From assembly GCA_017449135.1 (NCBI GenBank), contig JAFSKE010000011.1, positions 1 to 64,000 on the forward strand: a stretch of DNA of 64,000 nucleotides, written 5' to 3'. This DNA is from Synergistaceae bacterium. GTDB taxonomy: Bacteria; Synergistota; Synergistia; Synergistales; Aminobacteriaceae. Shown here piece after piece: positions 23,917 through 33,235 of the stretch; position 1 is the stretch's first letter, and each line of letters begins with the position of its first letter. Position numbers and translations under genes: made by a program. Under the pieces are notes generated by a model. That model was not told where the DNA came from. It did not search any database and worked only from the letters and a program-made list of their open reading frames with translations.

Positions 23917-24849
23917 TTAATTTTCCTCCGTTGATTTTGAATTTTTCATGTATTCTTCAGCGTCTTTGTAAGTTGGAATTTCGTACGAAAGATCGCTGTT
24001 GAAACGAATTACCCCGCGTCTGTGAGCATAACATGCAACATTAACTCCGACTGCAATATCTGCTGTGTGCCGTCCTGAAGATTCGATGTGAACTTCCATA
24101 GCGGCAATATTTCCTCTCATACCTTGAGCACCGATTCCCATTTTGTTTAATCCGTCCTTCAAAGCGTCTTCAAGTGCAGCAGCTTTAGGGTGTCTGTGAT
24201 GAGTTCCAAGAGGTCTTAAATATGCTTTTTTCGATAACACGGCAGCATTTTCCATATTAGTTCCGAGACCTACGCCGACAATTAAAGGAGGACAGGCGTT
24301 AATTCCCAAATCCGAAACAGTATCGAAAACGGCTTTAACGATTGAAGCATAACCGTCTGAAGGTTTGAAAACTTTTGCATTGCCGGGAAGACAACAGCCG
24401 CCCCCTGCAAAGTAAGCTATAACTTCGAGATCGTCTCTGTCAGGTTCAATTTCCCAATGAAACCAGGGGATTCTTTCGCCGACATTATCGCCTGTATTTC
24501 GTTCGTCAAAATAATTAACGGTGTTTTGTCTTAACGGTACGCTGAATGTTGCTTTTCTGACGGCATCGCTCAAAGCCTCTTCGATAACTCCGATGTAAGG
24601 GAATTTTGCGCCTACAGTCATGTAAAAGTGCATAAGTCCCGTATCCTGACAACAGGGGCGGTTAAGTTTTTTAGCGAGTTCAAGATTTGTGAAGTAAGCG
24701 TCATACAAAGTTTTTTGCATTTCGTTAGTTTCTTTTGCTCTGCATTCTTCAAGTTTTGCGAGAACGTCATCGGGGAGGTGAGTTGCTGCGAGTCCGATAA
24801 ATTTTTCCATTGTGCTGCTTAAAATTTTTTTAGCTTCTTCGTTATTCAT
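23917..24849 (-). CDS. Fumarase/tartrate-dehydratase-type hydratase alpha subunit (Fe-S)
   Basis: The 310-residue protein binds the [4Fe-4S] cluster that activates water. Likely cluster cysteines occur in RPCCQDTGLMHFY (~65), FAGGGCCLPGN (~152) and CPPLIVGVG (~190). FSVPLRQNTVNY and HHRHPKAAALE are family motifs. It is the first gene of the hydratase-citDEF operon, behind a good promoter. With the lyase it would form either a tartrate/malate-to-oxaloacetate-side route or a mesaconate-citramalate-pyruvate route. Confidence 0.92.
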   Translation of the reverse strand: MNNEEAKKILSSTMEKFIGLAATHLPDDVLAKLEECRAKETNEMQKTLYDAYFTNLELAKKLNRPCCQDTGLMHFYMTVGAKFPYIGVIEEALSDAVRKATFSVPLRQNTVNYFDERNTGDNVGERIPWFHWEIEPDRDDLEVIAYFAGGGCCLPGNAKVFKPSDGYASIVKAVFDTVSDLGINACPPLIVGVGLGTNMENAAVLSKKAYLRPLGTHHRHPKAAALEDALKDGLNKMGIGAQGMRGNIAAMEVHIESSGRHTADIAVGVNVACYAHRRGVIRFNSDLSYEIPTYKDAEEYMKNSKSTEEN

Positions 24850-24891
24850 AATATTCCCTTCGTAATAATAAAAATTTTTTGCGGTAAAAAA

Positions 24892-24920
24892 ATTATAATA
24901 CGTGTACGATGTTTTGTAAA
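24892..24920 (-). promoter_or_regulatory. Promoter of the hydratase-lyase operon
   Basis: On the minus strand TTTACA (24920-24915) and TATAAT (24897-24892) are separated by exactly 17 bp. The predicted start is ~40 bp upstream of the hydratase ATG. Confidence 0.75.
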
Positions 24921-24948
24921 TTACTTTTTATATTTTATTAAAGTGTTT

Positions 24949-25066
24949 CAACCTCTCTGTTATGCAAGCATGACATCTCCCCTTAGCAAGGGGAGACAGT
25001 GATAGCCAAGCACACAAAGCCTCTCCTCATTGAGGGGAGGTGTCAGACGCAGTCTGACGGAGGGGT
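24949..25066. repeat. REP-like compound hairpin repeat, copy 4 (full length)
   Basis: CAACCTCTCTGTTATGCAAGCATGACATCTCCCC and the following hairpins (CTCCCCTTAGCAAGGGGAG; CCTCTCCTCATTGAGGGGAGG; GTCAGAC/GTCTGAC) end in GGAGGGGT. Same plan as copy 2, with a compensatory change in the variable stem (TCCGAC/GTCGGA there, TCAGAC/GTCTGA here). It separates the convergent-facing ends of the acid block and the methyltransferase operon. Confidence 0.85.
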
Positions 25067-25078
25067 GAGTCGGAGGAA

Positions 25079-26410
25079 TTATTTTTTTAACTCTGTTACT
25101 GTTTCGACATGTGCAGTTTGAGGGAACATATCGAACGCCTTTATGCTTTCAAGTTTGTAATTGTGTTGCGAAAGAATTTTGCAGTCTCTTGCAAGTGTTG
25201 CGGGATTACAGGAAACATAAATTATTTTTCTGACACCGAAATTATTTACAGCTTCTAAAACATTTCTGTTACAGCCGTCTCTCGGAGGATCCATTACTAC
25301 GCAGTCATAATTATGTCTGTCTAAATCGTTTATAACTTCTTCGGAACGTCCGCAGAGTGTTTCGACATTATCAAAATTATTTTCCCTTAAATTTCGTCCG
25401 GCCATTTTCACAGCACTTTTCCATTCTTCAATGCTTGTAACGGAATTTGAGTTTTCAGCAAGATAACACGTTAATGATCCTGTACCGCTGTAGAGTTCAA
25501 GAATATTTTTTGAGTTCCCCGAAAGTTTTTGAACGTACGAAAATAATTTTTCAGCCTGCCCGGTATTAACCTGAAAAAATGATGTAGTATCAAAATTTAA
25601 TTTATATTTTCCAAGCCTCTCCGAAATTAATCCGTTTCCTAATAAATTTTCGGTGTATGTTCCTAAAATTACATTTCCGGGTTTTGAATTATGATTTATC
25701 GTGAGAGTGTCAGGGCGTGCTGAATTTCCGAGAGTGATTAAAGATTTTATGTTTTTTGCTGACAATTTACCGTTAATCACAAATGACAATAAACTTTCTT
25801 CAGTGTTGATTCCGGTTCGTGCGATTATATGGCGTAATTTTCCCGAATTTTTTTTCTCATCGTAACCGTCAAATGAATATTTATTATTTTCGAGACCGTC
25901 TAAAATTTTACCGTACATATCATTTAATCTCTTCGCATTAACGGGACAGAATTTTATAAATTCTAATCTGTGAGTGCCTGCCCTGTAAAATCCCGTTTTA
26001 ATTTCTCCGTTTATATTCTGAACAGGAAAAGCGGCTTTGTTTCGGTAATTCCAAAAACTCGGAGAAGGTTCGCAAATTACATTTTCAATCTTAAATCCAC
26101 CGATTCGAGTCATTGAATCTTTTACGATTTCGGATTTTAATTTTAATTGAGTTTCATAATCTGCGTGTTGTAATTGACAACCTCCGCAGTGTCCGTAATA
26201 TTTGCATTTCGGTTTTACACGGCCTGATGAGGATTCTAAAATTGAAACCGTGTTCGCAACCATGAAATCTTTTTTTCGGGCTACAATTTCGGCTTTGACT
26301 TTTTCACCGGGCAAAGCTCCCTGAACAAACACAACGCCTCTGTCAGTTCGTGAAATTCCTGCTGCGTCTGTCGATAATGAAGTTACATCAAGATTAATTA
26401 TCTGATTCAT
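25079..26410 (-). CDS. 23S rRNA (uracil-5-)-methyltransferase, RlmD/RumA family
   Basis: SAM-dependent m5U methyltransferase of rRNA or tRNA. The 443-residue protein has an N-terminal TRAM domain, an Fe-S motif CKYYGHCGGCQLQH (~70-83), the SAM motif LELYSGTGSLT (~300), DPPRDGC and the catalytic Cys in VSCNPATLARD (~390). RlmD, RlmCD and TrmA-like activities cannot be separated by eye. Its start overlaps the Fic gene end by 17 bp. Confidence 0.92.
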   Translation of the reverse strand: MNQIINLDVTSLSTDAAGISRTDRGVVFVQGALPGEKVKAEIVARKKDFMVANTVSILESSSGRVKPKCKYYGHCGGCQLQHADYETQLKLKSEIVKDSMTRIGGFKIENVICEPSPSFWNYRNKAAFPVQNINGEIKTGFYRAGTHRLEFIKFCPVNAKRLNDMYGKILDGLENNKYSFDGYDEKKNSGKLRHIIARTGINTEESLLSFVINGKLSAKNIKSLITLGNSARPDTLTINHNSKPGNVILGTYTENLLGNGLISERLGKYKLNFDTTSFFQVNTGQAEKLFSYVQKLSGNSKNILELYSGTGSLTCYLAENSNSVTSIEEWKSAVKMAGRNLRENNFDNVETLCGRSEEVINDLDRHNYDCVVMDPPRDGCNRNVLEAVNNFGVRKIIYVSCNPATLARDCKILSQHNYKLESIKAFDMFPQTAHVETVTELKK

Positions 26411-27308
26411 AGTAATACGAATAATCTACTCCTTTCATAAAAGTTTCACGGTCATTAATTTTATCAGTGAGAGATTTTGAAATTAAGTTTATGATTAAAG
26501 AATCATCAATCGGACTTTTTTCCATTGCTTCAAGATAACTTTTTTTGTCAATTAAACTCCAGTCTACGCATAACGATAAATTTTTTTTCAAAATTAAATC
26601 GAGCCATATTCTTGTGCTTCGTCCGTTGCCTTCCATGAAAGGGTGGGCAATATTCATTTCGACATATTTTTTCACGATATTCGCTAAAGAATTTTCGGGC
26701 ATTGCTTCGATTTTTTTCAGATTTTCGACAAGATATTCAACACTTGCAAACATAAATCCGCCCTTGCTGATATTTTTCGTCCTGATTTTACCTGCAAAAT
26801 CGTATAATCCTGCAAAAATATAAGCGTGAATTTGTTGAAGTCCTTTTATCGTTCCAATTTCAATTTTGTTAATTATTCCGCTTTCAAATAATTCATAGGC
26901 TTTTAATTTGCTTTTATCATCAAGCGAACTTTCAATATACGAAATCCATTCCCGAAATATTTTTTCGCTTTTACTTTTCGTAATGACCAATAAAATATTT
27001 AATTCATTTTCGCTGATTACGTCAGTTTTATATTTTTTCCCGTCTTTTGCAGTTAATTTCAGTTGCTTGCAATTTGTAAACAACTCAGAATTTCGTCTCT
27101 TCAACGTTGCCCAATAAACACGTGGATTTTTAGTTTCAGTCAATGCTCCGACAACATCACAAGCACAAAACCACCATTTTGAAGATTCATCGTCCCAAAC
27201 CGAACGAACAGGGTAATCACGAAAAAATCTGACGGAAGTTTTTATTTTATACTTTGTGAGCGTCCCATTCAAAATTTTCACCGAGATAGAATTTTCTTGC
27301 AAGTTCAT
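26394..27308 (-). CDS. Fusion of a phage Bro-N-like domain with a Fic domain
   Basis: Fic proteins transfer AMP or other nucleotides to proteins. The C-terminal half has the motif [14 protein letters not shown] (~217-230) with the catalytic His and the anion-binding GNGR, so it should be active. No inhibitory (S/T)xxxE(G/N) helix is evident to me. The N-terminal ~110 residues ([23 protein letters not shown]..., [12 protein letters not shown]) resemble the Bro-N DNA-binding domain of phage and baculovirus proteins. The gene overlaps lptB by 62 bp and rlmD by 17 bp, so it is embedded in a housekeeping operon. The start at ATG 27308 is the only clear one. Confidence 0.75.
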   Translation of the reverse strand: MNLQENSISVKILNGTLTKYKIKTSVRFFRDYPVRSVWDDESSKWWFCACDVVGALTETKNPRVYWATLKRRNSELFTNCKQLKLTAKDGKKYKTDVISENELNILLVITKSKSEKIFREWISYIESSLDDKSKLKAYELFESGIINKIEIGTIKGLQQIHAYIFAGLYDFAGKIRTKNISKGGFMFASVEYLVENLKKIEAMPENSLANIVKKYVEMNIAHPFMEGNGRSTRIWLDLILKKNLSLCVDWSLIDKKSYLEAMEKSPIDDSLIINLISKSLTDKINDRETFMKGVDYSYYYESDN

Positions 27309-27981
27309 TATCTGCGACTTCTTCGGGAGTTCCTGCTAAAAATATTCTTCCCTCATGAATTAAATATGTCCTGTCCGTGATTGATAATGTCTCTCTAACA
27401 TTGTGATCCGTTATCAACACTCCGTAGCCCTGATCTTTGAGGTCATGAATCATTGATTGAATGTCAGCTACTGCAATAGGGTCAATTCCGCTGAAAGGTT
27501 CGTCAAGCAAAATAAATTTCGGTTTCAACGTTAAAGCCCTCGCAATCTCTACACGCCTTCTCTCACCGCCGGAAAGTGAATATCCTTTTGTGTCGGCAAT
27601 ATGTGTAATCTTAAATTCTCTCAATAATTCATCGGTCAATTCGTCAGCAAGTTTTTTCTGCCCTGTCTCTTCCCAGACAAGATTAATATTTTCACGAACT
27701 GTTAAATTTCTGAAAACTGAAGCCTCCTGCGGAAGATAACCTATCCCGGCTCTTGCACGTTTATAAACCGGCAAATCCGTAATCTCATCAAGATCTATAA
27801 ACACACTTCCCGAATCAGGTTTTATCAATCCTACAATCATGTAAAATGAAGTTGTCTTCCCCGCTCCGTTTGGCCCTAAAAGTCCGACAACTTCACCTGC
27901 ATTTACGGTTATGCTTACTCCACCGACAACAAGCCTGTTGTTATATTCTTTTCTTAAATCCGAAGCTATTAATGTATTCAT
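27247..27981 (-). CDS. lptB: Lipopolysaccharide export ABC transporter ATPase LptB
   Basis: LptB powers extraction of lipopolysaccharide from the inner membrane. The 244-residue ABC ATPase has [16 protein letters not shown] (Walker A), [18 protein letters not shown] (Q-loop, an LptB hallmark), [15 protein letters not shown] (signature) and [16 protein letters not shown] (Walker B). It overlaps the lptA-like gene by 4 bp. It supports an outer membrane with LPS in this organism. Confidence 0.95.
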   Translation of the reverse strand: MNTLIASDLRKEYNNRLVVGGVSITVNAGEVVGLLGPNGAGKTTSFYMIVGLIKPDSGSVFIDLDEITDLPVYKRARAGIGYLPQEASVFRNLTVRENINLVWEETGQKKLADELTDELLREFKITHIADTKGYSLSGGERRRVEIARALTLKPKFILLDEPFSGIDPIAVADIQSMIHDLKDQGYGVLITDHNVRETLSITDRTYLIHEGRIFLAGTPEEVADNELARKFYLGENFEWDAHKV

Positions 27982-28955
27982 TTTTTATTCTTTGTTGTCT
28001 TTTTGCTTCGTGTCGTAGTTTTTTTCGTGGCTTTAGTTGCTGTTGTCTTTTTTTCGTCAGCCTTAGTTTTTTTCTCGTCTTTTGGCCGTAAATCAATTTT
28101 CCTTTCACGTGTTAAATCAATCGTAATTTCTGCTCTGTCAGTGCTAACAACTCCTTCAACTTCCTTTGTTAAACCTCCGAGAGCTTCTACACGGTTTTGA
28201 TCCGGAAAATATACAACTGAATCCGACTTCAAAGTTCGTCCGCCCTGAACTGCTACGACATGGCCGCTGACAACAACGCTTCCACGTTCAAGAGAATAAA
28301 CAGCCTGATCTCCTTTAAGACTTACAGCTTCTCCCCGTGATTTAGGTTTGCCCTTTAACCAAACGCTTCTCTCGGCAGTGAGTTCTTGAAGTTCCCCAGC
28401 TCTCAAAAGTCCTTCAACGGAATTTGCTCCGAAACTTAGACCGCGTGATCTGTCTTCAAGATTTCTTGCGTTAGTGAGAGAAAATTTTGTTTCGTTATCA
28501 ACATCATTTGCACTTGATTCTGAAAAGCCTCCCATTCCCGTTAATGTTAATCTGTCGGCATCAAGTCTCATCGACCCGATTCCCCCTCGAACGCCATTAA
28601 CGAATCTACACGTAGGCAAATCCAAGAATGACAAAGTTAATTGACCAGCATTGAGATCGATTTTATCGCCCTGCCATTTTCCCGATGCTTTGATTCCTTC
28701 GTCGAAATTTATTTCACGTCTATCAATGTTTCCTGAACCTATAGGAGCCTCAACGTTTAATTCGCCGGCAGTGATTTTAACGTCTCCGTCAGCTAAAAAA
28801 TCCCCCGTCTGTGCGTCAAATCTCATTCTGTTTGCTGATAACGTCGCTGTGTCGGGTAAGTCGTTATAATCTTCGTCGTCAAATCCTAAGACAGGCCATG
28901 AAAACAAAAATATTAAGGTTAAAATTGTCAGATAAAGCAGCAAATTTTTTTTCAT
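27978..28955 (-). CDS. LptA/OstA-like periplasmic lipopolysaccharide transport protein
   Basis: The 325-residue protein has a signal peptide (residues 1-24) and repeated beta-strand units of the OstA/LptA type: [23 protein letters not shown], and again [21 protein letters not shown]. It probably forms the periplasmic bridge for LPS next to LptB. The last ~40 residues are an odd Lys/Thr-rich tail ([17 protein letters not shown]), like tails of other exported proteins here. A membrane-anchored LptC role is the alternative, as no separate lptC gene is adjacent. Confidence 0.82.
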   Translation of the reverse strand: MKKNLLLYLTILTLIFLFSWPVLGFDDEDYNDLPDTATLSANRMRFDAQTGDFLADGDVKITAGELNVEAPIGSGNIDRREINFDEGIKASGKWQGDKIDLNAGQLTLSFLDLPTCRFVNGVRGGIGSMRLDADRLTLTGMGGFSESSANDVDNETKFSLTNARNLEDRSRGLSFGANSVEGLLRAGELQELTAERSVWLKGKPKSRGEAVSLKGDQAVYSLERGSVVVSGHVVAVQGGRTLKSDSVVYFPDQNRVEALGGLTKEVEGVVSTDRAEITIDLTRERKIDLRPKDEKKTKADEKKTTATKATKKTTTRSKKTTKNKK

Positions 28956-29233
28956 GATGCAGCCTCAAGAACTTTTCTGACGTTTTCTTTGCATTCCTCG
29001 TATTTTTCGCCCCTGTGAGCCTCGTAAATTTTTTCACCGTCAACAAACATTGAAGGTACACTGTAATAATCATATTTTTCTGAAATCTCAGGGTGTTGAT
29101 TTTCTTCGACCCATTCAAAAGATACCGACGAATATTTTTCATTCTCGGAAATTAATTCCTTCAACGCCTCACGAGCCTGTTTGCAATACGGGCAGCCTTC
29201 AAGGTAAAATGCTAAAACTTTTTTCGATGACAT
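28952..29233 (-). CDS. Glutaredoxin/thioredoxin-fold protein
   Basis: The 93-residue protein has an active-site CPYC at residues 15-18 and the cis-Pro motif SVPSMFVDG (~59-67), a glutaredoxin-like fold for disulfide exchange. The spacing and C-terminal GEKYEECKENV resemble small anaerobic thioredoxin-like proteins. It overlaps the lptA-like gene by 4 bp and starts the minus-strand operon. Confidence 0.88.
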   Translation of the reverse strand: MSSKKVLAFYLEGCPYCKQAREALKELISENEKYSSVSFEWVEENQHPEISEKYDYYSVPSMFVDGEKIYEAHRGEKYEECKENVRKVLEAAS

Positions 29234-29344
29234 TATAAAAAACTCCCTTCAAAAAATTTTTATAAAACTTAATTACTTCTTAATTAGTATATAATAAAAC
29301 ATAAGATTTTTTACAGAATAATTTTTTAAGGAGAGATTTTTATT

Positions 29345-29914
29345 TTGTACAAGTCAATAACGGCCGATTCGTCATTCTTGTTAATGATAGATATTCAAGA
29401 AAGACTAATTCAGGCCATGTTCAATAAAGACGAAATCATAAAAAATTCAATTCGCATTCTTACGGCTGCAAAAGAATTTTCACTGCCTTTAATGGTGTCT
29501 GAACAATATCCTCAAGGCATTGGTTCAACGATTCCTGAATTAAAAAATTTGCTTCCTCAAGACATTAACATAATTAACAAAACAGAATTTTCATGTTGCA
29601 AAGCTCAAGGATTCGGAGATGCTTTTTTGAATTTGAAATTTGATTCTGGAACTAAGGACACTGTAATTTTATTCGGGATTGAAACTCATATTTGTGTTTT
29701 GGCAACGGCGATTGACTTAATCGAAAAATATAATTTGAATGTTGTAATTGCTGCGGATTCATGCGGAAGCAGAACGGAACAGAATCATAAACTCGCACTT
29801 GATACATTGAGATATGCCGGCTGTTTTGTCGTTCCAACTGAAACCGTAATTTATTCCCTTCTGGAAAAATCCGGAACTCCTCAATTTAAGGCTCTTTTGC
29901 CATTATTGAAATAA
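29345..29914 (+). CDS. Isochorismatase-family cysteine hydrolase
   Basis: The 189-residue protein has the isochorismatase/nicotinamidase pattern: LLMIDIQERL with the catalytic Asp (~16), Lys in INKTEFSCC (~79), and GIETHICVLATAIDL with the catalytic Cys (~117). The substrate is unknown; YcaC-type relatives are poorly defined. The start is TTG at 29345 after AAGGAGAG, and a TATAAT at 29290-29295 lies upstream. It begins the plus-strand run through gap. Confidence 0.85.
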   Translation: MYKSITADSSFLLMIDIQERLIQAMFNKDEIIKNSIRILTAAKEFSLPLMVSEQYPQGIGSTIPELKNLLPQDINIINKTEFSCCKAQGFGDAFLNLKFDSGTKDTVILFGIETHICVLATAIDLIEKYNLNVVIAADSCGSRTEQNHKLALDTLRYAGCFVVPTETVIYSLLEKSGTPQFKALLPLLK

Positions 29915-29917
29915 ACC

Positions 29918-31492
29918 TTGAAAAATTGGATTTCAAAACATAAAGCCGTTATCTTGTTTTCAATGCTTCTCTGTTATTTATATTTCAGAGGAATTGGAGA
30001 TCACGGACTTATTGATCCTGTCGAGGGGATAAACGCTTCGATAGCTTTGCACATGTCGGCAGGAGAAAATTATTTTATTCCTAAAATCGGCGACTCTTTA
30101 GCTTCGGGCTGCACAATGGGTTCATGGTGGCTTTCGGCTTTGGGATTAAATATTTTCGGGTGGGGCGAATTTGCTGTCAGATTTTTTTCGGCTCTCTCAG
30201 GTTTAGGAATGATTTTAGCGGCGGCACTGTCAGCAGGCGAAGGGCGTAAATCGTGGCTTGCTTCGTGCATATGTGCGAGCATGGTTTTGTGTTTTACGGT
30301 TTCTCAAATTTCGTCATCACATGCAATATTTTCATGTCTAACTGCCTTTGCGATGTTCGGAATTGTCAGATCACGCACTAACAGGGACTGGCTGTTTCTC
30401 TCACATTTTTTGATTTCGCTTTCATTTATAATTCACGGACCTTCGGGAATATTTTTGCCTTTTCTGAGCGTAATAATTTATTCAATTTTGTGTGAAGATT
30501 GGGATTTGCTAAAGGATTTTTTCACATGGCCGTTTGGAATTGCTATGACACTTTTAATTTCGGGATTATATTTTGTCGTGATAATCTCAGCAAATTATCA
30601 TTTAATATATTTTATGTTCGTTCAAAATTATTCGTACTCTTTCGGAGGAATAATAGGGAGCATAATTTTTATATTAATGTGCCTCACGCCTTTTCACGGA
30701 TTCATAATCAAAGCAGTAATTGAGATTTTCCCGAAAGAATATCCCGCCGAGAAATCACCGGAATTATTTATGCTTGTATGGGCTTTAGTGTTTGGAGTGT
30801 CTGAAATTTTTTCGGGCGATTTGTTAGCAATTTCAACGAGCGTTCCTGCATTATCGGCTATAGTGGCGAGAAAATTGGATTACTGGCTTGACAAAAAAAT
30901 TTCATCAGTGCGTTATTCGTTCCTGATAAATATTTTGATTTTATTCCCGGTTTTGTATATTTTTATGCCTTTGACAGCAAGATATTTCCCCGTTATAAAA
31001 GTCTCGTTAATGTCTTTTATTCCGTATTTAATAGTGATGTCGTTATTTTTGCTTGCCTCGTGGTATTACACAAAGACAAGGCAAATTAAAAAATGGGTTC
31101 GCAATGTTTCAGCAGCTGCCCTGTTATGTCTTATGCCATTGGGAGGAATCTTTGACTTAACGGCCGAAAATTATTCAGTCAGGGATATTGGAATGTCTTT
31201 GAGAGAGGCAATAAAGGGAAATCAAACAGTGATTCAATATCGTGTGAATTACCCTTCGATGTATTTTTACACGTTAAGAAATTCAATTCTGATTGACTCT
31301 CCGTTAAATCATGGAATCGAGGAAAAAAAATTCGTAGCTGACACGTCATTTATAGATTCATTATGGAAGAGGAAGGACAGAACGTTTTTAGTAATGCCTG
31401 AAGTTGTCGATGTAAATTCGATTTTGCCGAAAAAAACAAATGTTTTTCACATCACAAGAGCTGAAGGAATGTTGTTGTTAAGTAATCAATAA
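29918..31492 (+). CDS. ArnT/PMT-like membrane glycosyltransferase
   Basis: The 524-residue protein has about 11 membrane helices. The first periplasmic loop DPVEGINASIALHMSAGENYF fits the GT83/GT39 pattern of lipid-linked-sugar transferases (acidic catalytic residue followed by the SGxxxxP motif). Such enzymes add sugars to lipid A or to proteins. The start is TTG at 29918, 1 bp after the preceding stop, so translation is coupled. Sequence after residue ~300 is divergent. The envelope role agrees with the neighbouring galE. Confidence 0.7.
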   Translation: MKNWISKHKAVILFSMLLCYLYFRGIGDHGLIDPVEGINASIALHMSAGENYFIPKIGDSLASGCTMGSWWLSALGLNIFGWGEFAVRFFSALSGLGMILAAALSAGEGRKSWLASCICASMVLCFTVSQISSSHAIFSCLTAFAMFGIVRSRTNRDWLFLSHFLISLSFIIHGPSGIFLPFLSVIIYSILCEDWDLLKDFFTWPFGIAMTLLISGLYFVVIISANYHLIYFMFVQNYSYSFGGIIGSIIFILMCLTPFHGFIIKAVIEIFPKEYPAEKSPELFMLVWALVFGVSEIFSGDLLAISTSVPALSAIVARKLDYWLDKKISSVRYSFLINILILFPVLYIFMPLTARYFPVIKVSLMSFIPYLIVMSLFLLASWYYTKTRQIKKWVRNVSAAALLCLMPLGGIFDLTAENYSVRDIGMSLREAIKGNQTVIQYRVNYPSMYFYTLRNSILIDSPLNHGIEEKKFVADTSFIDSLWKRKDRTFLVMPEVVDVNSILPKKTNVFHITRAEGMLLLSNQ

Positions 31493-31522
31493 AAATAATT
31501 TATGAAAGGAAGAGTTTTATTC

Positions 31523-32230
31523 ATGAAAAAATTTTTTGCTGTTTTAATTTTTGTTTTATATTCAGGCAGTGCATTTGCTGTTGTCGAGTCAGATGTTGAA
31601 ATTCATAAAGTTGTCGGAGGTTTATATTCACTCTCTGCGGCTGTCGAATTAAACGCTAAAACAAATCCCACGACGGCACAGCTTCAAAAATATTTTGAGA
31701 ATCTACCGCAAAATTGGTTTGAACTTGTAAAAATCTCAAAAACAAAAAAATCAATCTGGGTCGGAATTGCGGTTGAAAAAAATTCAACGGCACGAAAATA
31801 TTTACGCTCAAACTCCGAGAAACTCAAAATCACAAGTGAACCTGACGGCTACGCATGGCTCGGAGAAGATTTTGCATGGTTGAAGGCTGCCGACATCGTA
31901 AAGGGAAAGTTGAAACCGATTAGTTTCGGAGCTGCTGAAGGAGACGGGACAATATTTTTCAGGGCTGATGATTTCGACGCATGGTGGGAAGCAAACCCGA
32001 AATTTAATTCGGAAGCCTCAAAGGAAATTTTGAAAAAACATGAAGTCGATGATTCTCCGATACTTCAAAGACCTTCAGGAAGTTCAAGAGTCAGCATTTA
32101 TGATTCAGTTAAGCCCAACACAGTTATAAAAGTTCCTGACGAAATTCACATGGGAGGCAAGGGAAATAGTTTTGACGTGTCAGTCGGCGATGTAATTTTT
32201 AATCCTATTCCTACTCGTCGTAATAATTAA
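31523..32230 (+). CDS. Secreted protein of unknown function
   Basis: The protein starts MKKFFAVLIFVLYSGSAFA, a clear signal peptide with cleavage after AFA (residue ~19). I chose ATG 31523 because AAAGGAAG precedes it; the longer frame from 31502 would put seven residues before the signal. The mature ~215 residues have no motif I recognise. It lies between the glycosyltransferase and galE genes, 15 bp before galE, so it is probably part of the same envelope operon. Confidence 0.7.
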   Translation: MKKFFAVLIFVLYSGSAFAVVESDVEIHKVVGGLYSLSAAVELNAKTNPTTAQLQKYFENLPQNWFELVKISKTKKSIWVGIAVEKNSTARKYLRSNSEKLKITSEPDGYAWLGEDFAWLKAADIVKGKLKPISFGAAEGDGTIFFRADDFDAWWEANPKFNSEASKEILKKHEVDDSPILQRPSGSSRVSIYDSVKPNTVIKVPDEIHMGGKGNSFDVSVGDVIFNPIPTRRNN

Positions 32231-32245
32231 GGGGAGTTTAACAAA

Positions 32246-33235
32246 ATGTCAGTATTAATCTGCGGAGGGGCAGGCTATATCGGATCGCACAATATCAGGG
32301 CTTTCACGGCTCACGGCGAAAATGTAATCGTCATTGACAATCTCGAAACAGGGCACAGAGAGTCAATTCCCGAAAACATAAAATTTTATCAGGGCGATAT
32401 TAGAGACTCTCAAATCCTCGACAAAATTTTTACTGAAAACAAAATCGAGGCAGTGATTCATTTTTGTGCTTTTTCATTGGTCGGTGAAAGCGTTGAACAG
32501 CCTCTGAAATATTTTAATAATAATGTCGGAGGAATGATCTCGCTTTTAGAAGCCATGCAAAGGAACGGAATCAAAAAAATTATTTTCTCTTCGACTGCCG
32601 CAACTTACGGAGAACCTAAAAAAATTCCAATCTTTGAAACTGACGAAACAATCCCAACAAACCCTTATGGCGAAAGTAAAAGAATCATGGAAAAAATTAT
32701 TTACTGGGTCAGCAGACGTTACGATATTCGTTATGTCTCATTGAGATATTTTAACGTTGCAGGGGCTTGGCATGACGGATCAATCGGCGAGGATCATATT
32801 CACGAGACACATTTAATTCCGTTAATCTTGCAGGTTCCATTGGGAAAACGTGAATTTGTTACGATCTACGGCGATGATTATCCTACAAAAGACGGAACAT
32901 GTATTCGCGATTATGTTCATGTCGAAGATTTAGCGGAGGCACATATTTTAGCACTTGAATATTTGAGAAACGGCGGTGAAAGTCAAATTTTCAATCTTGG
33001 AAGCGGAGACGGTTATTCAGTCATGGAAATGATTAATGCTGCCCGAAAAGCTACAGGACAAAATATTCCCGTTAAAATCGGCACAAGACGTGAAGGCGAT
33101 CCTGCGAAACTTGTTGCCGACAGTACAAAAGCTCACGAAATTTTGAAATGGTATCCGAAATTTACAAACATGGAAGAAATTATTTCAAGTGCTTGGAAAT
33201 GGCATCAATCACACCCAAACGGTTATAAATCATGA
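32246..33235 (+). CDS. galE: UDP-glucose 4-epimerase
   Basis: Interconverts UDP-glucose and UDP-galactose. The 329-residue protein has the Rossmann motif GGAGYIGSHN, VIHFCAFSLVGESV, the catalytic YGESK (Tyr-xxx-Lys, ~145-149), SLRYFNVAGA and TIYGDDYPTKDGTCIRDYVHV, diagnostic of GalE. It supplies sugar nucleotides for envelope polysaccharide. It overlaps the next gene by 4 bp (ATGA). Confidence 0.96.
   Translation: MSVLICGGAGYIGSHNIRAFTAHGENVIVIDNLETGHRESIPENIKFYQGDIRDSQILDKIFTENKIEAVIHFCAFSLVGESVEQPLKYFNNNVGGMISLLEAMQRNGIKKIIFSSTAATYGEPKKIPIFETDETIPTNPYGESKRIMEKIIYWVSRRYDIRYVSLRYFNVAGAWHDGSIGEDHIHETHLIPLILQVPLGKREFVTIYGDDYPTKDGTCIRDYVHVEDLAEAHILALEYLRNGGESQIFNLGSGDGYSVMEMINAARKATGQNIPVKIGTRREGDPAKLVADSTKAHEILKWYPKFTNMEEIISSAWKWHQSHPNGYKS

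Noticed and set aside
31502-31523. Start of the secreted protein at 31502
   Set aside because: It adds seven residues before a clean signal peptide, while AAAGGAAG points to ATG 31523.
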